Shown: positions 6,063 to 8,318 of the stretch, piece after piece | Layout: the number at the start of each line of letters is the position of its first letter | Position numbering within the stretch: position 1 is the first letter of the stretch | DNA from: Spirochaetaceae bacterium | GTDB taxonomy: Bacteria; Spirochaetota; Spirochaetia; SZUA-6; Bin103 | Length of the DNA stretch: 8,318 nucleotides | Reading direction: 5' to 3' | NCBI GenBank assembly: GCA_026710565.1 | Contig: JAPOQV010000300.1 | Coordinates: forward strand, 1 to 8,318 | Notes under the pieces: model-generated | What the model saw: only the letters and a program-made list of their open reading frames with translations | What the model was told of the DNA's origin: nothing | Databases searched by the model: none | Program-made: the position numbers and the translations under genes

Positions 6063-6254
6063 TCAAGTGCTTCTTGAGAGAAGAAGCGGCGCTCTGCCTC
6101 GCCGTCTCATCGATCCCCACACCATGAACATCACAGCGTACCTCCCGTTCACACACATCTGGACCGTCAGAGGTCCGACGAAAGACGAAGCCTGACTCCC
6201 AGCCGCTCCCAGGCGACCCTGGCGGCCGATGAAGGATTGCAGCCATTCAATCAT
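6063..6254 (-). CDS. Possible small gene after the frameshifted 6247-6637 gene, unknown
   Basis: The ATG at 6254 overlaps the stop of the preceding frame (ATGATTGA) and GGAGGA lies 11 bases upstream, which supports a translationally coupled start. The frame gives 63 residues beginning MIEWLQSFIGRQGRLGAAGS. From about residue 25 another minus-strand frame (FVFRRTSDGPDVCEREV and on) looks equally protein-like, so this gene may also be frameshifted and its end is doubtful. GC falls across this stretch, marking the junction with the low-GC gene to the left. No family is recognised. It is the last recognisable member of the minus-strand cluster. Confidence 0.35.
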   Translation of the reverse strand: MIEWLQSFIGRQGRLGAAGSQASSFVGPLTVQMCVNGRYAVMFMVWGSMRRRGRAPLLLSRST

Positions 6255-6637
6255 CAGCGGTGCCGTCCTCCTCAAGACGGCAGGTCCGGCACCTGCCCGT
6301 CACCAACACTGACCCCACCGCGTGCCCGCCGAGCTTCGGCGCCACGTCGACCAGCTCGCCCTTCAGCTCGAACACCGCGTCGCATTCGTCGCCTCGAACA
6401 GCGTCAATGGCGGGCCGTCCACGGCAACCCGGAACAGCACGCGCCGGCTGTATTCTCGAACGCGGTAGACTGATGCTCCTCGATGGCCCCTCTTACCGAA
6501 CCCAACACCTCGATCTCGTCGTTGAAGGCGCCGAGCTCGCCCACGATCAACCGGCCAGATTTTCCGGAACCCACAACCGTGCCCACAAATTGGCCGTGCG
6601 CCAGAGCCCGCGGCGGCGTCAACGGTCGTCGGTTCAT
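6247..6637 (-). pseudogene. Unknown gene of about 130 codons with two frameshifts
   Basis: Three minus-strand frames with good GC-rich codon use follow each other. The first is MNRRPLTPPRALAHGQFVGT to LGAFNDEIEVLGSVRGAIEE. The second is YRVREYSRRVLFRVAVDGPP then LTLFEA, after a shift near 6470. The third is DECDAVFELKGELVDVAPKL to GRCRTCRLEEDGTADD, after a shift near 6390. Both shifts equal one missing base. Joined, they give about 130 residues of alternating beta-like pattern, suggesting a small beta-barrel, but no family is recognised. The stop at 6249-6247 overlaps the next ATG, so the gene was once coupled to the one downstream. No membrane segment is present. It lies in the same direction as the membrane and winged-helix genes upstream and probably belonged to their operon. 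Confidence 0.45.
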
Positions 6638-6661
6638 GTCCACGGCACGCACGACTTGGTT

Positions 6662-6835
6662 CTAATGGGCCATCGGCAGGCTGTCGTCATCGTTGGGCGT
6701 TGCCGGGCGCGTGCGGGGCCGCCGGATCGGTCGGTCACGTCGATGCCGCAGCAGCAGCATGCCGGCGAGCCCGGCCGCCCACATGGCGGCCAGGAACACC
6801 AGCACCAGAAACGGGTGAGCTCCGTCGGCCGGCAT
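6662..6835 (-). CDS. Small single-pass membrane protein
   Basis: This encodes 57 residues. After a short N-terminus (MPADGAHP) comes one membrane segment, FLVLVFLAAMWAAGLAGMLL, then a strongly basic stretch (LRHRRDRPIRRPRTRP) and a polar C-terminus (NDDDSLPMAH). By the positive-inside rule the basic tail should be cytoplasmic. The frame also opens 42 bases earlier at 6877, inside the upstream gene; the ATG at 6835 is preferred because it follows that gene's stop by 22 bases. No clear Shine-Dalgarno is seen. The sequence is intact. Function unknown; its place between a winged-helix gene and a decayed gene suggests an operon. Confidence 0.5.
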   Translation of the reverse strand: MPADGAHPFLVLVFLAAMWAAGLAGMLLLRHRRDRPIRRPRTRPATPNDDDSLPMAH

Positions 6836-6857
6836 CGTCAGTACCAAGAGGCGCTCG

Positions 6858-7186
6858 TCACGGGCCGTCGCCGGCAATCCGGTACGCGGTGCGCCCTCGG
6901 CTCAGCTCGACGCGCTCCACCTTTCCGCGCGCCACAAGCCCGGTCAGCGCGTTTCGCACCGGCTGCGGCGAGCCCGACCAGCCCGTGCCTTCCAGCCACG
7001 CACGCACCGCCTCCACCGTCTGCAGCGGCGGGAGCGCCTGCAACGCTCCCAGCACGAGGCGGTCCATGCGCACAGTGCGCTGTAGCCCGAACCGGGTCCT
7101 CCCGGTCACTCCAATCGAGATCTTTCTGCCCTTCAACGGGTCGGCGGCAGGGAGCATCGATGCTCGTAGATCACCTCGACGATCAC
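6858..7186 (-). pseudogene. Small winged-helix-like protein with a frame discontinuity near its start
   Basis: The C-terminal 70 residues look like a winged helix: MDRLVLGALQALPPLQ, TVEAVRAWLEGTGW, a recognition-type helix SPQPVRNALTGLVARGKVER, and a wing VELSRGRTAYRI. This would be a DNA-binding regulator or element accessory protein. The upstream part can be read two ways. A GTG at 7186 overlaps the previous stop as GTGA and gives MIVEVIYEHRCSLPPTR then a stop; one missing base near 7142 would join it to ADPLKGRKISIGVTGRTR and the winged helix (about 109 residues). Alternatively translation starts at the ATG at 7157 inside the palindrome GAGCATCGATGCTC, giving an uninterrupted 99 residues. 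The inverted copy at 2623-2758 shows the same discontinuity, so it is probably old or functional rather than a recent error. If the 7157 start is real, the gene is intact and the first frame is a 17-codon leader. Confidence 0.5.
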
Positions 7187-7198
7187 GGCCCCTTCACC
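7062..7198 (-). repeat. Inverted-repeat copy 2, start region of the winged-helix gene
   Basis: About 137 bp matching 2623-2758 in opposite orientation with about 17 differences including one gap. It contains the end of the membrane protein gene, the 17-codon frame, the perfect palindrome GAGCATCGATGCTC (7152-7165) and the codons up to MD of the winged-helix domain. This copy is in its full gene context, so it is the better candidate for the original. Confidence 0.8.
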
Positions 7199-7320
7199 CA
7201 CTGCCAGACCAGCGCACCCACGGCCACGAGCACCAACCAGATCAGCACCGCGCCCGTCGCGCGGTGCACCATCCGGCGCCGCTCGTCCACGACGGTGCCC
7301 ACGCCGTTGCGTTCGCTCAC
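7183..7320 (-). CDS. Small single-pass membrane protein, 45 residues
   Basis: The GTG at 7320 overlaps the stop of the preceding gene as GTGA, and its own TGA overlaps the next GTG in the same way, so three genes are tightly coupled. The product begins VSERNGVGTVVDERRR and has one membrane segment, AVLIWLVLVAVGALVWQW, ending VKGP. The charged N-terminus would be cytoplasmic. The frame is intact. It resembles the many small membrane proteins of integrative elements in general architecture, but no family is recognised. Confidence 0.55.
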   Translation of the reverse strand: MSERNGVGTVVDERRRMVHRATGAVLIWLVLVAVGALVWQWVKGP

Positions 7321-7544
7321 GGCTCCGGCGAACTCGCCAGCTCCACGCCGGCAGGGGTTCCGCACTGCCCGGTCACCGCCGCGGCCGTCACCGAGAAACC
7401 TGCCCTGCATCCCGGGCAACTCGCGGTCCAGGCCCCGCAGCTCGCGCGCGCCCGCACTCCTCCCCCGTGTGCCAGATCGAGCGCAGCGCGGAGCCCACGC
7501 CCGACAAGGCGCGCCTTGTCATCCAGTGGCTGACTCGTCTTCAT
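7317..7544 (-). pseudogene. First gene of the minus-strand cluster, unknown, with two compensating frame slips
   Basis: The ATG at 7544 is preceded by AGGGCGG three bases upstream. The continuous frame gives 75 residues, but the middle is Cys/Trp-rich and unlike the ends. Removing one GC dinucleotide from the run near 7444-7451 and one T from the TTT at 7398-7396 gives a more natural product: MKTSQPLDDKARLVGRGLRA, ALDLAHGGG, ARELRGLDRELPGMQ, GRFSVTAAAVTGQCGTPAGV, ELASSPEP. The two slips total three bases, so the overall frame survives with about 25 altered residues. No family is recognised. The stop overlaps the next start as GTGA. It is uncertain whether the altered middle is real; the continuous ORF would be annotated as a normal CDS by most pipelines. 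Confidence 0.4.
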
Positions 7545-7819
7545 GACCGCCCTATATGCAGATCAGGCAGTAATCTATATCGGCTACGTGTACAGACCAT
7601 GACGATTCGGCCACTGAAGATGTTTTCTTCGTGAATCCACTGGACTTACGTGCCGACCGACCTCTGACCCGCCTCGGCACGGGGGTTGTCAAGCGCGCGG
7701 CGTGCCCGTGCTGTCTCGATAGCTTGATAGCACCTGGCGCGTCTCCGCGCGATTGTTGCCGAATACGTTTGCCGATCGGAGGCGGTTCGTGACTCGCGGG
7801 GTACACGGGAGGGACGGTA
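7545..7819. promoter_or_regulatory. Divergent intergenic region with inverted repeats
   Basis: This 275-bp gap separates the minus-strand cluster from the plus-strand pair and so should hold both promoters. The left half is relatively AT-rich (for example GATATAGATTAC read on the minus strand), a plausible -10 area for the minus genes, though no good -35 is found. GCACGGG (7677-7683) can pair with CCCGTGC (7705-7711). An imperfect 24-bp palindrome at 7709-7732 contains GATAGC twice (7718-7723 and 7726-7731) and is a candidate operator. A small hairpin GAAGA/TCTTC lies near 7616-7630. No gene is supported. Confidence 0.4.
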
Positions 7820-7989
7820 ATGGTTGAATTTCTGCGGACGGCCGCCGCGGTCGGCGTGCTGGTCGCCGTCGCCACGCGCGCCAGCGGAGGTCCTTCGCGT
7901 CGCACAAGACGGCCCCCCGGAGTAGCCCCTCTGCCAGAATCGAGGCGCGCGACGCGCGCCTGCGGGTCGCGGAGAGACCCCCAACATGA
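7820..7989 (+). pseudogene. Small membrane-anchored protein, probable frameshift in a C run
   Basis: The ATG at 7820 has an excellent ribosome binding site, GGGAGGGA, five bases upstream. The first 22 residues (MVEFLRTAAAVGVLVAVATR) form a signal anchor or signal peptide, followed by a basic Pro-rich stretch (ASGGPSRRTRRPP). As written, the frame runs on to 8080 and overlaps the next gene by 95 bases. If the six-C run at about 7911-7916 had one more base, the frame would continue as ARIEARDARLRVAERPPT and stop at 7989, exactly overlapping the next ATG as ATGA. The coupled stop and the change in composition make the shift likely. The joined product would be about 56 residues. Function unknown. 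Confidence 0.45.
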
Positions 7990-8318
7990 AACGAATTACC
8001 TTGGCCGTGGGCGGGGCGCTACTGTCCGCTGCCGTGCCGAGTTGTGCGCAGTTCAACGCACCCCCAGCACCGACACCTGAGCCAGCAGTCGCCCTGGTAG
8101 CGGTGCTTCGCGGGATCGAGCGCCCAGAGGAGCCGAACTACCCGGACGCGCCGACCGTTGCCCGTCCGCGTGCCATCACCACGACGGCCGTGGTTGCGGT
8201 GCCGGTTCCGCGCGTACCGCTGGTGCCGCCCCAGCCCGCCAAGCTCAGGGCCGCGGGGGGGCCCGCGAGGCCGCGGATGCTCCCGCTGCTCCCCGGGTCG
8301 CCGCCCAGCGTGCCTGCC
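7986..8318 (+). CDS. Probable lipoprotein, Pro-rich, 3' partial
   Basis: The frame is open from ATG 7986 to the window edge (111 codons). The N-terminus MKRITLAVGGALLSAAVPSC is a short basic, hydrophobic signal ending in a lipobox-like VPSC, so the protein is probably exported and lipid-anchored at Cys20. The mature part is low-complexity and Pro/Ala/Val-rich (APPAPTPEPAVALVAV, then VAVPVPRVPLVPPQP), typical of an extended linker that spans the envelope before a distal domain. That domain is beyond the window. GGAGAG lies upstream of the start and the ATG overlaps the reconstructed upstream stop as ATGA. GC and third-position bias agree with host-like genes. No family is recognised. Confidence 0.65.
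   Translation, partial: MKRITLAVGGALLSAAVPSCAQFNAPPAPTPEPAVALVAVLRGIERPEEPNYPDAPTVARPRAITTTAVVAVPVPRVPLVPPQPAKLRAAGGPARPRMLPLLPGSPPSVPA

Noticed and set aside
6260..7546. 428-codon and 277-codon plus-strand open frames over the minus-strand small-gene cluster
   Set aside because: Composition is Ser/Arg/Pro-rich without motifs, while the minus strand shows coupled starts, membrane segments and a winged helix.
7552..8056. Minus-strand frames across the divergent gap and the small plus-strand genes
   Set aside because: They overlap a strong plus-strand ribosome binding site and signal-peptide genes, and have no recognisable features.
1..8318. tRNA, rRNA, CRISPR array, origin of replication
   Set aside because: No cloverleaf, rRNA core sequence, regularly spaced repeat or iteron/DnaA-box cluster was seen on either strand.

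Overview
The window is mostly GC-rich (about 65-75% by eye), with codon use typical of a high-GC soil-type bacterium. The hybrid kinase/regulator family at the left edge and the many short GC-rich genes suggest Actinomycetota (perhaps Thermoleophilia) or Chloroflexota. That is inference and no marker gene settles it. Two stretches, about 2790-4190 and 5210-6000, drop to roughly 40-50% GC and look like foreign cargo. No rRNA, tRNA or CRISPR array is visible.

Layout. (1) 1-745 is the 3' end of a hybrid histidine kinase/response regulator, broken by a 2-base slip, a nonsense codon and loss of the phospho-acceptor Asp. (2) 746-2398 is an IS3-family element sitting on the last codons of that gene. 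Its orfB transposase (1110-1964, minus) is intact. Its orfA (1961-2340, minus) is split by a 60-bp near-palindromic insert flanked by 5-bp target duplications. (3) 2399-2790 holds a 46-codon ORF with a strong ribosome binding site and a 136-bp segment repeated in inverted orientation at 7062-7198. (4) 2792-4183 (minus) is an intact 463-residue DUF2971 protein with low GC. (5) 4190-5217 is GC-rich and full of remnants: a truncated conserved hypothetical gene behind a 12-bp inverted repeat, a small membrane protein gene with two frameshifts followed by a terminator, and a 47-codon HNH-type fragment. (6) 5214-5985 (minus) is an unrecognised low-GC gene of about 256 codons interrupted by one apparent extra base. 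(7) 6063-7544 (minus) is a compact cluster of five or six small genes with 4-base start/stop overlaps: two single-pass membrane proteins, a probable winged-helix protein and unknowns, several of them frameshifted. (8) 7820-8318 (plus) diverges from that cluster and encodes a small membrane-anchored protein and a probable lipoprotein that runs off the window.

How it fits together. The host-like GC-rich genes are decayed (frameshifts, stops, truncations), while the IS transposase and the DUF2971 gene are intact. This suggests a degenerating accessory region that keeps receiving insertions. The divergent small membrane and exported genes at the right may be part of an integrated element or a cell-envelope system, but no gene there identifies it. 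Several frameshifts fall in short homopolymer or GC-dinucleotide runs, so base-calling error must be excluded before any are called true decay.
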